Source: Bacteroidota bacterium (GTDB taxonomy: Bacteria; Bacteroidota; Bacteroidia; 2-12-FULL-35-15). Taken from it: a stretch of DNA of 64,000 nt. The number at the start of each line of letters is the position of its first letter. Positions within the stretch are counted from its first letter, which is position 1. Positions 48,924 through 57,167 of this stretch are shown here, in pieces. The stretch is taken from the NCBI GenBank assembly GCA_023251835.1, contig JAHEXZ010000016.1, positions 1-64,000 on the forward strand, given 5' to 3'. Position numbers and translations under genes: made by a program. The notes beneath the pieces were generated by a model. It was not told the DNA's origin and did no database searches. It saw only the letters and a list, made by a program, of their open reading frames with translations.

Positions 48924-49271
48924 ATGATTTTAAACAAGGATAAAAAAGCGGTTCTTTTTATTTTTTCCACTCTGATTTTATTGAGTTGTAAAAAGGAAGA
49001 CAAAGGTTCACCCGGCCCAAATGAAATATGGCTGGAATATAAAGCCTACAATCCTTCACAATTAGTTGTAACAGCAGGTACAACAGTAACTTTTACAAAT
49101 AAAGATAATGCCAACCATACAGTTACTTCAACCAATAATACCTTTGATAGCGGTACTGTAAAAAGCGGAAACAATTATTCCTATACCTTTAACAATAAAG
49201 GAACGTTTTATTTTTATTGTAATTACCATTCCGGCAACTCTGCTGAACAGGGCGCTATTTTAGTACAATAA
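48924..49271 (+). CDS. Plastocyanin/azurin-like (type 1 copper) lipoprotein
   Basis: Lipobox (LILLSCKKED); LVVTAGTTVTFTNKDNANHTVTS...FYFYCNYHSGNSAEQGAILVQ. Confidence 0.75.
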   Translation: MILNKDKKAVLFIFSTLILLSCKKEDKGSPGPNEIWLEYKAYNPSQLVVTAGTTVTFTNKDNANHTVTSTNNTFDSGTVKSGNNYSYTFNNKGTFYFYCNYHSGNSAEQGAILVQ

Positions 49272-49361
49272 TTTTCTATATAAGCACATTTTTTATATCA
49301 GAACTAAACTTTTTTTAGTGTTGTGTATATACTCTTTTTGAATGGTTTGTACTTCAACTAT

Positions 49362-49467
49362 ATGAGTTTGCAAAACTTAAAACCCACTCCTCAGTATTAC
49401 TGAATTTAACCGCCCCTTTGCTATCGCAAATTCAGTAAGATTCAATATATTTTACCTATTTTTGACA
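49362..49467. repeat. Structured intergenic repeat, copy 2
   Basis: AGTTTGCAAAACTTA, TACTGAATTT...AAATTCAGTA, CTTTGCTATCGCAAATTCAGTA (identical 22-mer to copy 1), terminal TATTTTTGACA just upstream of the coaX GTG. Confidence 0.75.
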
Positions 49468-49480
49468 AAAATCAAATGGC

Positions 49481-50236
49481 GTGAATTTAATTGTTGATAT
49501 TGGTAATACACGCATAAAGGCCGGGGTGTTTCAACAGGATGAATTGAAACAACATTTTGCTTTTAATCACCCGATTACAGAATTAACTACTATCAAAGAG
49601 CTAATCAACAAAGAGATACTAAATGATCGCGCTGTCACAAATTGTATTGTTGCCTCTGTTGTAGACCCCATAGATTTATTTGTAAACTACCTGAAAGAAA
49701 AAGCACCTACTCTTCTGTTTACCGACACAACGCCAACCCCGCTTGTTAATATGTACAAATCAGCTACTACACTCGGCAGCGACCGGCTTGCTGCAGCAGT
49801 TGGGGGATATGTGTTGTTTCCAGGTAAAAATATATTAGTAATTGATACCGGTACGTGTTTAAAATACAATTTCGTAACCAATGATAGTAAATATATTGGC
49901 GGAGCCATTTCTCCGGGATTAAAAATGCGTTTTAAAGCTTTACATAATTTTACCTCAAGATTACCGTTAGTAGAACCCGATGAAAACTTTAAAACACTTA
50001 TTGGAACAACTACTCATGAAAGTATTTTGTCAGGGGTGGAAATTGGTTCCATTGCTGAAATAGACGGTTTTATTGAGAAGTACAAGTCCTTATATCCTGG
50101 TATATCTGTTATTTTAACTGGTGGGGATGCCTGTTTTTTTGAGAAACGGCTAAAAAAACCCATCTTTGCTGATCCCTTTTTAACCCTGAAAGGATTGAAT
50201 GCCATATTGGAATATAATATTAGGAGGTCAAAGTAG
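49481..50236 (+). CDS. coaX: Type III pantothenate kinase (GTG start)
   Basis: NLIVDIGNTRIKAGVF; LGSDRLAAAVGGYVLFPGKNILVIDTGTCLKYNFV; GGAISPGLKMRFKALHNFTSRLP. Confidence 0.95.
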   Translation: MNLIVDIGNTRIKAGVFQQDELKQHFAFNHPITELTTIKELINKEILNDRAVTNCIVASVVDPIDLFVNYLKEKAPTLLFTDTTPTPLVNMYKSATTLGSDRLAAAVGGYVLFPGKNILVIDTGTCLKYNFVTNDSKYIGGAISPGLKMRFKALHNFTSRLPLVEPDENFKTLIGTTTHESILSGVEIGSIAEIDGFIEKYKSLYPGISVILTGGDACFFEKRLKKPIFADPFLTLKGLNAILEYNIRRSK

Positions 50237-50333
50237 TTGTATGATGATACCAAAACGTATTAGTAGCTACCTTAAAAATAGATTTGCCTGTCACCGGCTC
50301 CTCGCCTTAGCGAGAGAGGAATCTTTATTCCTT

Positions 50334-51782
50334 ATGAAGAAAAAGCTTAAGGTTTTTAAACCTGCTGTATTTATATTGTTGCTCTACACAATATGCAGTA
50401 TTTATAACATTTCCACAGCCCAGATAATCAGCTCACCTTATTCACGTTATGGTATTGGTGACATAGGCGGAAAGGGCTTTGGGCAAAACTTTGCAATGGG
50501 AGGTACCAGCATTGCTTTGCAAAATGATAGTTCTCACATGTTTTTTATAAACACCATTAATCCTGCTTCTTATTCCAACTTTCGCTTAACAGCCGCAGAA
50601 TTAGGGGCAAATATTAGTCTTACACAATTACAAAGTGCCAGTGCAAAACAAAATGTTAACAATGCATCACTTGCATATCTTTCACTTGCTATTCCATTAA
50701 AAAAATGGTGGGGAGCAAGTGTTGGTTTAATTCCATACAGCTCTGTAGGTTATAAAGTATCCGACCATCAGGAAATTAGCAATATTGGAGGTGTTGATTT
50801 TATATACGAAGGCTTCGGAGGTATTAACCAGTTTTATCTTGGTAATGGGATTAAACCGCTTTATGGATTACCGGGTGCTTATATGAAATCAAGAAAATAT
50901 CAACGACTAAAAGAAACACAAAATTTTGCAAAAAATAACCGTATTTTAAAGCGTAAAAAAGCATTGCAGGCTTTCTCCATAGGCTTTAATGTTTCTTATA
51001 TGTTTGGAAATATCGACAATATAAGACGTTCTGTTTTCCCCAACAGCAACAAATTTTTTAATACCCGATCAGGCACTACTACCCGTGTCGGTGATGTTTA
51101 TTTCGACTATGGTGCCCAATATGCTTATACTATTGATTCAATAAATGGCAGAGATTTAAAAGAAAATGTTAAATTGCTCTTTGGTGCTACATTCGCTAAT
51201 CAAACCCCGCTGACTGCTAAAATAGACAGCCTTTCCTATACCTACATTACTTCTTATAATTATGAAATCGTAAAGGATACCATTCAGAATGTTCAAAATG
51301 TAAAAGGACAAATCCAATTTCCGCTTTCATTTGGGGTTGGTTTAGGCATTAAAAAAGGGGATCGGCTACTTATAGCCGGTGATTTCAGAATTCGAAACTG
51401 GAGCACTTTTAAGGCATTTAACAAATCACAGAATCTAAAAAACAGCACCAGTATAACATTGGGTGCACAATATGTACCCAATTCAAAAGCAAATGGAAAA
51501 GGCAGTTATGCTAAACGCATCAATTACAGAATCGGACTGCATTATACAGATACACCAATTGAACTAAAAAATACCCAGCTAAAAGAATATAGTCTCACTA
51601 TAGGTGGCGGCTTTCCTGTTGGAAGAAGTTTTTTATTACAGAATTTTTCAATGGTTAATATCGGTGTTGAATTGGGGCAAAGGGGCACAACTGCTAATGG
51701 TTTAATCAAAGAACAATTTATCAGGGGTACTGTTGGCTTTACTATTAACGACCGCTGGTTTGTAAAACCTAAGTTTGACTAA
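50334..51782 (+). CDS. Outer-membrane beta-barrel-like protein
   Basis: Signal peptide; YSRYGIGDIGGKGFGQNFAMGGTSIAL; lies between coaX and lptC. Start placed at MKKKLKVFKPAV. Confidence 0.75.
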   Translation: MKKKLKVFKPAVFILLLYTICSIYNISTAQIISSPYSRYGIGDIGGKGFGQNFAMGGTSIALQNDSSHMFFINTINPASYSNFRLTAAELGANISLTQLQSASAKQNVNNASLAYLSLAIPLKKWWGASVGLIPYSSVGYKVSDHQEISNIGGVDFIYEGFGGINQFYLGNGIKPLYGLPGAYMKSRKYQRLKETQNFAKNNRILKRKKALQAFSIGFNVSYMFGNIDNIRRSVFPNSNKFFNTRSGTTTRVGDVYFDYGAQYAYTIDSINGRDLKENVKLLFGATFANQTPLTAKIDSLSYTYITSYNYEIVKDTIQNVQNVKGQIQFPLSFGVGLGIKKGDRLLIAGDFRIRNWSTFKAFNKSQNLKNSTSITLGAQYVPNSKANGKGSYAKRINYRIGLHYTDTPIELKNTQLKEYSLTIGGGFPVGRSFLLQNFSMVNIGVELGQRGTTANGLIKEQFIRGTVGFTINDRWFVKPKFD

Positions 51783-51806
51783 TTAAGCATTTCCCTTATC
51801 CATAGA

Positions 51807-52415
51807 ATGAAAAATAAAATCCTTTCATCTCTAATCACTTTACGTATCCATCAGGCATCTTTTTGTGTGTGCTTATTGCTCTTTTTTTGCGCATGTGAAA
51901 ACGATGTTGCTCTTATTAATGCCGTTACTTCGGCAGATGAAAAAGAAAAACCAATAGAATCAAGTAAAAACGCTGAATTTTTGTACAGCGATTCAGCAAA
52001 AGTGCGTTCACAGTTAAAAACTCCATTGATTGACCATTACATTGGTAAAAAACATTACTATGAAATGCCTAAGGGATTGGTAGTTGTTTTTTATGACCGG
52101 TTTCAGAAAGAACAAAACAAACTCACCGCTAACTACGGTATTGGTTACGATAACGGAAACAATGAAAATAAAATGAGTATAATGGAGGTAAAAGGTAATG
52201 TAATTGTAATCAATGAAAAAGGCGATAAATTAAATACTGAACATTTGGTGTGGAACTCCATTAAAAAAAAGATATACACCAATGAATTCGTAAAAATTAC
52301 TACCAAAGACGAAGTTATCTGGGGAAACGGCCTCGAAGCCAACGAAGATTTTTCTGAATATGAAATTAAACATGTAAAGGGTCAGATTGCTGTGAAAGAT
52401 GAAGGTAATCCATAA
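51807..52415 (+). CDS. lptC: LPS export periplasmic lipoprotein LptC
   Basis: Lipobox (LLFFCACEND); MPKGLVVVFYDRFQKEQNKLTANYG...EVKGNVIVINEKGDKLNTEHLVWNSIKKKIYTNEFVKITTKDEVIWGNGLEANEDFSEYEIKHVKG. Confidence 0.88.
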   Translation: MKNKILSSLITLRIHQASFCVCLLLFFCACENDVALINAVTSADEKEKPIESSKNAEFLYSDSAKVRSQLKTPLIDHYIGKKHYYEMPKGLVVVFYDRFQKEQNKLTANYGIGYDNGNNENKMSIMEVKGNVIVINEKGDKLNTEHLVWNSIKKKIYTNEFVKITTKDEVIWGNGLEANEDFSEYEIKHVKGQIAVKDEGNP

Positions 52416-52443
52416 AAAAATTTCTTTAAAAAATTCATAGTCC

Positions 52444-52464
52444 CCCTGAAGCGAAGTCGAAGGG
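52444..52464. repeat. Short dispersed-type extragenic motif
   Basis: CCCTGAAGCGAAGTCGAAGGG between lptC and the small membrane protein gene. Confidence 0.4.
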
Positions 52465-52532
52465 CGTTATTTCCAATCAATCTATTTCGTAAATTCGTCC
52501 CGATAACTATCAGAATTAGTTATTCCGTAACC

Positions 52533-52748
52533 ATGAATAAAGCATTTAAAATACTTGAAATTATATGGCTCATAATGGGTTGTGTAGGCCTATTTATGTG
52601 TATTTATTCTATAATTACAGGTGACCAGAGGGGGGCTATTTATTTCCTAATATTCTTTATTGTTTGCGGCATCATGTACAGCATTCGCAGGCGGCAACGT
52701 ATAAAATTCAATAAAAATCTCACCCAGGCCGACAAAGAAGTAAAATGA
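52533..52748 (+). CDS. Small two-TM membrane protein (71 aa)
   Basis: Two hydrophobic segments, C-terminal basic tail, collinear gene order. Confidence 0.65.
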   Translation: MNKAFKILEIIWLIMGCVGLFMCIYSIITGDQRGAIYFLIFFIVCGIMYSIRRRQRIKFNKNLTQADKEVK

Positions 52749-52826
52749 TTTATCTGCTTCAAATCAAATGGTCTGCCAAAAAGAAATGCTTATTTTTTCG
52801 TAAATTCGTAATTATTCGGTAACCCT

Positions 52827-54089
52827 GTGCATAGCTATACTATTATCATACTAACAATGATTGCCTCTGCCTTTTTCTCAGGGTTGGAGATTGCTTTTAT
52901 CACCTCTAACAAATTACGTATAGAATTAGAAAGTAAACAAGGCAACCTGTCGGCACGGATACTATCGCATTTTAGTAAATACCCTTCACGTTACTTGGGA
53001 ACCATGTTACTTGGCAACAACATCGCTTTAGTAATTTTTGGTATTTATATGGATGAAGAATTAAACCCCTTCGTAGGTCAGTATATTTCTTCGAAAATTT
53101 TAATTCTACTTATTTCAACCTTTTTATCCACAATGCTTATACTGATAGTAGCCGAATACCTGCCAAAGAATTTTTTCAGAATAAATCCCAATAAAACACT
53201 CAGCCTTTTTGTTTTTCCACTTACAATTATTTATGGTATTTTATATCCTATGGTGCTACTTACCATAAGCCTTTCTGAATTTGTACTCAAAAGAATTTTC
53301 CATGTTAAAATAGAAAATGAAAATGCGGCATTCACTATGATTGATTTAGACAATTATCTGCGTGAAAGCACTGCTTCCATTGAGAAAAAGGAAGAAAAAG
53401 ACCATGAAATACAAATCTTTCAAAATGCTTTGGACTTTTCAAGTGTAAAAGCACGTGAATGTATGGTTCCTCGTACAGAAATTATTGCAATGGATGTGAA
53501 TGAACCTGCTGAAATACTCAAAAATAAATTTATACAAACGCGTCTTTCCAAAATTTTAATCTATGCCGGGAATATTGACAATATCATCGGATATGTTTAT
53601 TCAAAAGAACTGTTTAACAAACCGGAAAGCGTACGAAGCATACTTTTGCCTGTTAGTATTGTTCCTGAATCAATGGCAGCAAGTGAAGTATTAACCATAT
53701 TCATTCAGCAGCATAAAAGTATTGCTGTTGTTGTGGACGAATTTGGCGGAACTTCCGGTATTCTAACGATGGAAGATATAATAGAAGAAATTTTTGGAGA
53801 AATAGAAGATGAGCATGATAAAGAAGAAATGATAGAAAAACAAGTGAATAACAATGAATTTATCTTCTCTGCCCGCTTAGAAACAGATTATATAAATGAC
53901 AAATACCACCTCAATTTACCCATTGTTAGTAATTTTGAAACCCTCGGAGGCTTAATCATGCATTATCATGAAAGTATCCCCCGGCTAAATGAAGAAATAC
54001 ACATCGAAAACTTCCTTTTTATCATTACGGCCGTTTCCCGCACCCGTATTGAACAGGTGAATTTAAAAATACAAAAGCAGGAAGGATAA
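52827..54089 (+). CDS. CNNM/CBS-pair hemolysin (CorC/HlyC) family protein (GTG start)
   Basis: TM-rich N-terminus (IASAFFSGLEIAFITSNKLRIE), VKARECMVPRTEIIAMDV, VVVDEFGGTSGILTMEDIIEEIFGEIEDEHD. Confidence 0.93.
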   Translation: MHSYTIIILTMIASAFFSGLEIAFITSNKLRIELESKQGNLSARILSHFSKYPSRYLGTMLLGNNIALVIFGIYMDEELNPFVGQYISSKILILLISTFLSTMLILIVAEYLPKNFFRINPNKTLSLFVFPLTIIYGILYPMVLLTISLSEFVLKRIFHVKIENENAAFTMIDLDNYLRESTASIEKKEEKDHEIQIFQNALDFSSVKARECMVPRTEIIAMDVNEPAEILKNKFIQTRLSKILIYAGNIDNIIGYVYSKELFNKPESVRSILLPVSIVPESMAASEVLTIFIQQHKSIAVVVDEFGGTSGILTMEDIIEEIFGEIEDEHDKEEMIEKQVNNNEFIFSARLETDYINDKYHLNLPIVSNFETLGGLIMHYHESIPRLNEEIHIENFLFIITAVSRTRIEQVNLKIQKQEG

Positions 54090-54101
54090 CCGAAATTCGC
54101 C

Positions 54102-54662
54102 ATGTCATTTTTATCTCATTTATCATCAATTATTTCCATTTCCAAGTCTTTAGAGTCCGAATTAGATATTATAACAAAACAAGTAAATTTCCAAAAAAAT
54201 CAATCAGTCAAAGAGATTGGGAACCGATGTAATGATTTATACTTTGTTGAAAAAGGACTGTTGCGTGGCTATTATTTTGATAATGGAAAAGAAATTACAA
54301 ATTGGTTTGCCCAGGAAAATGAATTTGCAACTTCTTTATATTCACTTGTGGCAATGAAACCGTCTCCGGAAGCCATTGAAGCATTGGAGGAGTGCACTCT
54401 TATACAGTTACCTTATTCTTCTTTACAAAATTTATATATCAAGTTCCCGGAAACAGAGCGTCTTGGCCGAATTATCATGGAAGCATATTACATTAAATTA
54501 GAAGAACGCTTGCTTAACATTCAATTCAAAACTGCTAAAGAACGCTACCATAATTTTATATTATCTAAGCCCACCTTACTTCAACGAACATCTCTTGGCC
54601 AAATAGCCGGATACCTTGGAATTACACAAGAAACGCTGAGCAGGATAAGAGCAGAAGTATAA
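54102..54662 (+). CDS. Crp/Fnr-family transcriptional regulator
   Basis: cNMP-binding-like N-terminus (EKGLLRGYYFDNGKEITNWFAQENEFATS) and C-terminal HTH (LGQIAGYLGITQETLSRIRAEV). Confidence 0.88.
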   Translation: MSFLSHLSSIISISKSLESELDIITKQVNFQKNQSVKEIGNRCNDLYFVEKGLLRGYYFDNGKEITNWFAQENEFATSLYSLVAMKPSPEAIEALEECTLIQLPYSSLQNLYIKFPETERLGRIIMEAYYIKLEERLLNIQFKTAKERYHNFILSKPTLLQRTSLGQIAGYLGITQETLSRIRAEV

Positions 54663-54754
54663 ATTATCATCCGCCATTTCCTTTTTTGACATTTGTCAAA
54701 TAGTTTGCTGTAAATGCTTTCTAATTTTGCTTCATCAACTAAAAAAACAAAATT

Positions 54755-55174
54755 ATGAAAAAGCCATCTAATGCGTTTATTGCTGCTTCATGGGTAGCAT
54801 TATTCACCGGAGCTATCTCTTATTTTATTGGATTGTGGAATGCACAAATGCAATTGAACGAAAAGGGATATTATTTTACTGTTCTTATGTTTGGGCTATA
54901 TTCAGCCGTATCATTGCAAAAAGCCGTAAGGGATCAGTTGGAAGAAATTCCTGTTACCACTATTTATTACGGTATCAGTTGGTTTTCTACCATACTTTCC
55001 ATCTTATTATTAGTAATAGGGTTATGGAACGCTACTATACTATATAGTGAAAAAGGATTCTATGGAATGTCTTTTACCTTGGCTTTATTTGGTGCGGTGT
55101 CAGTACAAAAGAATATTCGCGATAGCCGCTCAGCAGAAAATTTTTCAGAAAAAAAAATACAAGAGCAGGAATAA
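54755..55174 (+). CDS. YiaA/YiaB-type inner membrane protein
   Basis: Two repeats: [49 protein letters not shown] and [49 protein letters not shown]. Confidence 0.85.
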   Translation: MKKPSNAFIAASWVALFTGAISYFIGLWNAQMQLNEKGYYFTVLMFGLYSAVSLQKAVRDQLEEIPVTTIYYGISWFSTILSILLLVIGLWNATILYSEKGFYGMSFTLALFGAVSVQKNIRDSRSAENFSEKKIQEQE

Positions 55175-55343
55175 TAAATGATCTGCTATCGGGTTCGGTT
55201 GACTTCTGCCAAAGGTATCACTATGTATATTTCGCTGCCTTCAGCTTTTACCCAAAAACCGGGAGAGTCTCGTAAATAAATTCAGTATTTTTACTTCGGC
55301 TATATTTATGAAAAATATTCTCTTGTGTCAATTCTTAGTCCAA

Positions 55344-55376
55344 AAAATTCCTCCCGCGAAAAGCGGGAGGAATTTT
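55344..55376 (+). promoter_or_regulatory. 14-bp perfect hairpin overlapping an SD-like GGAGG
   Basis: AAAATTCCTCCCGC-gaaaa-GCGGGAGGAATTTT; GGAGG at 55366-55370, ATG at 55380. Confidence 0.6.
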
Positions 55377-55379
55377 AAA

Positions 55380-56969
55380 ATGGTTAATGCCGATAGAGTA
55401 ACTATTATAGGTCGAAAGCCTCAGGCGCATTGGACTATTACAGGTACCGTATCGGTATTATTATTACTTACAACTATTCTTTATTCCTGTTCTACGGAAA
55501 GCAAAAAGGGGGTAAAAGAAAATCCTGATTTCTGTTCTTTAATCCATCCTGATACAATAATTGGATTGTTAAAGCTTGATTCACTTATCAACTATAATGA
55601 CCATAAAACTGGTGTGTATACCTTAGAAGAGGGTGATGCGTCTATGGTAGCAAGAGCATGGCTCAGTGAAAATGCGCAAAAAACAATTGATATACAATAC
55701 TTCATTTTTACAGCTGACAATGTTGGTTTAATAGCTGCAGATTACTTGGTTAGAGCTGCGGAGAGAGGTATAAAAGTGAGAATACTCATTGATGATATCA
55801 TGGTTGAAGCAGATGAAAATAAATTGCTGACACTGGATTCACATAAAAATATTTCCATCAAAATATACAACCCAGCCACCAATGTTGGAAAAAATATCTT
55901 TGAAAAGGTAAACAGTTTAAAGAATAACTTTTTAGCATCCAATCAACGAATGCATAACAAAACATTTACTGTTGATGGCAAGGTAGTTATAACCGGTGGA
56001 CGTAACATAGCCGATGAGTATTTTGATTATGACCACGAATACAACTTTCGTGACCGCGATGTTTTGTTAATAGGCGGTATTACCAGTAAAGTACAGGAAT
56101 CCTTCAATGAATTCTGGAACAGCCCCATTAGCAGACCGGTAACAGAGTTGGTGGATACTGCAAATTTTAATTTTAATGATTCGAACAGGTTCGTGCAGTT
56201 ACATCAATATGCCTGTGACTCCAATAACTTCTGGCCACAGGTGAGGCAGAAAATTAAAAATGTTCCTGTAGCATTTGATGAAATTCAAAAATCAGGTAAA
56301 CTGCAGTGGTTAGATAGTGTTGAATTTGTGAGTGACCGGCCGGGAAAAAATGATGGCTCAAAAGGACTGGAAGGTGGTGGCATCACCACCTCTGCTTTAA
56401 TCAATTTAGTGAATTGTGCCAAAAAATCAATCGTAATTCAATCGCCTTATTTAATAACCACCAACTTAGGAAAAAAGCTTTTTAAAAATGCTGTTGCAAA
56501 GGGCATAGATGTTAAAATAATGACCAACAGCCTGGCATCAACAGATAATCTGGAAGCATTTAGTGGTTACCAGCGCGACAGAGCGGAACTATTAATGTCG
56601 GGAATACGTATTTTTGAATATAAACCGGACGCGGCAATTCGTTATAAAATAATGACAGGTGCGCTTCAGCAAAAAATGAACTATTCACCTGTTTTTGGTT
56701 TGCATGCCAAATCAATGGTAATAGATGGCAAAATAACGGTGATTGGTACTTTTAACCTGGATCCCCGAAGCGCAAATCTGAACACCGAATGTTTTACTGT
56801 TATTTATTCTACCAGCATTTCAAATGACGTTTTGAAAGTTGTGGAAGAAGAATTAAAACCTGAAAACTGTTGGGAAACAACACTAAAATTTAATCCCGAT
56901 TCAAAAGCCGGTTTGAAAAAGAATTTAAAATTAATGCCTATGAAAGTTATTCCCAAAGGAATTCTGTAA
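55380..56969 (+). CDS. Phospholipase D / cardiolipin-synthase-like lipoprotein (two HKD motifs)
   Basis: Lipobox (TTILYSCSTES); HNKTFTVDGKVVITGGRN and HAKSMVIDGKITVIGTFNLDPRS. In-frame start also possible at 55308. Confidence 0.88.
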   Translation: MVNADRVTIIGRKPQAHWTITGTVSVLLLLTTILYSCSTESKKGVKENPDFCSLIHPDTIIGLLKLDSLINYNDHKTGVYTLEEGDASMVARAWLSENAQKTIDIQYFIFTADNVGLIAADYLVRAAERGIKVRILIDDIMVEADENKLLTLDSHKNISIKIYNPATNVGKNIFEKVNSLKNNFLASNQRMHNKTFTVDGKVVITGGRNIADEYFDYDHEYNFRDRDVLLIGGITSKVQESFNEFWNSPISRPVTELVDTANFNFNDSNRFVQLHQYACDSNNFWPQVRQKIKNVPVAFDEIQKSGKLQWLDSVEFVSDRPGKNDGSKGLEGGGITTSALINLVNCAKKSIVIQSPYLITTNLGKKLFKNAVAKGIDVKIMTNSLASTDNLEAFSGYQRDRAELLMSGIRIFEYKPDAAIRYKIMTGALQQKMNYSPVFGLHAKSMVIDGKITVIGTFNLDPRSANLNTECFTVIYSTSISNDVLKVVEEELKPENCWETTLKFNPDSKAGLKKNLKLMPMKVIPKGIL

Positions 56970-57167
56970 AAACCGTTATATCCTGGTTAAGCACGCAGGG
57001 CCCCTATCCCTGTTTTTGAAAATATTCCCGTTATCCCATCACTTCTTCGATGGTTCACTTATGATCACCTCTCTTATCCACACCCGACCGCTATCGACAG
57101 CCTTTTCGTCTTTCCGCTCTATGCATCCATCCCAATGCAGCTTGGTAAATGGTATCTATTCTGTTTA

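Noticed and set aside
52440-52470. CCCTGAAGCGAAGTCGAAGGG as a regulatory element
   Set aside because: Looks like a generic dispersed extragenic motif; no consistent position relative to a promoter or start codon here.
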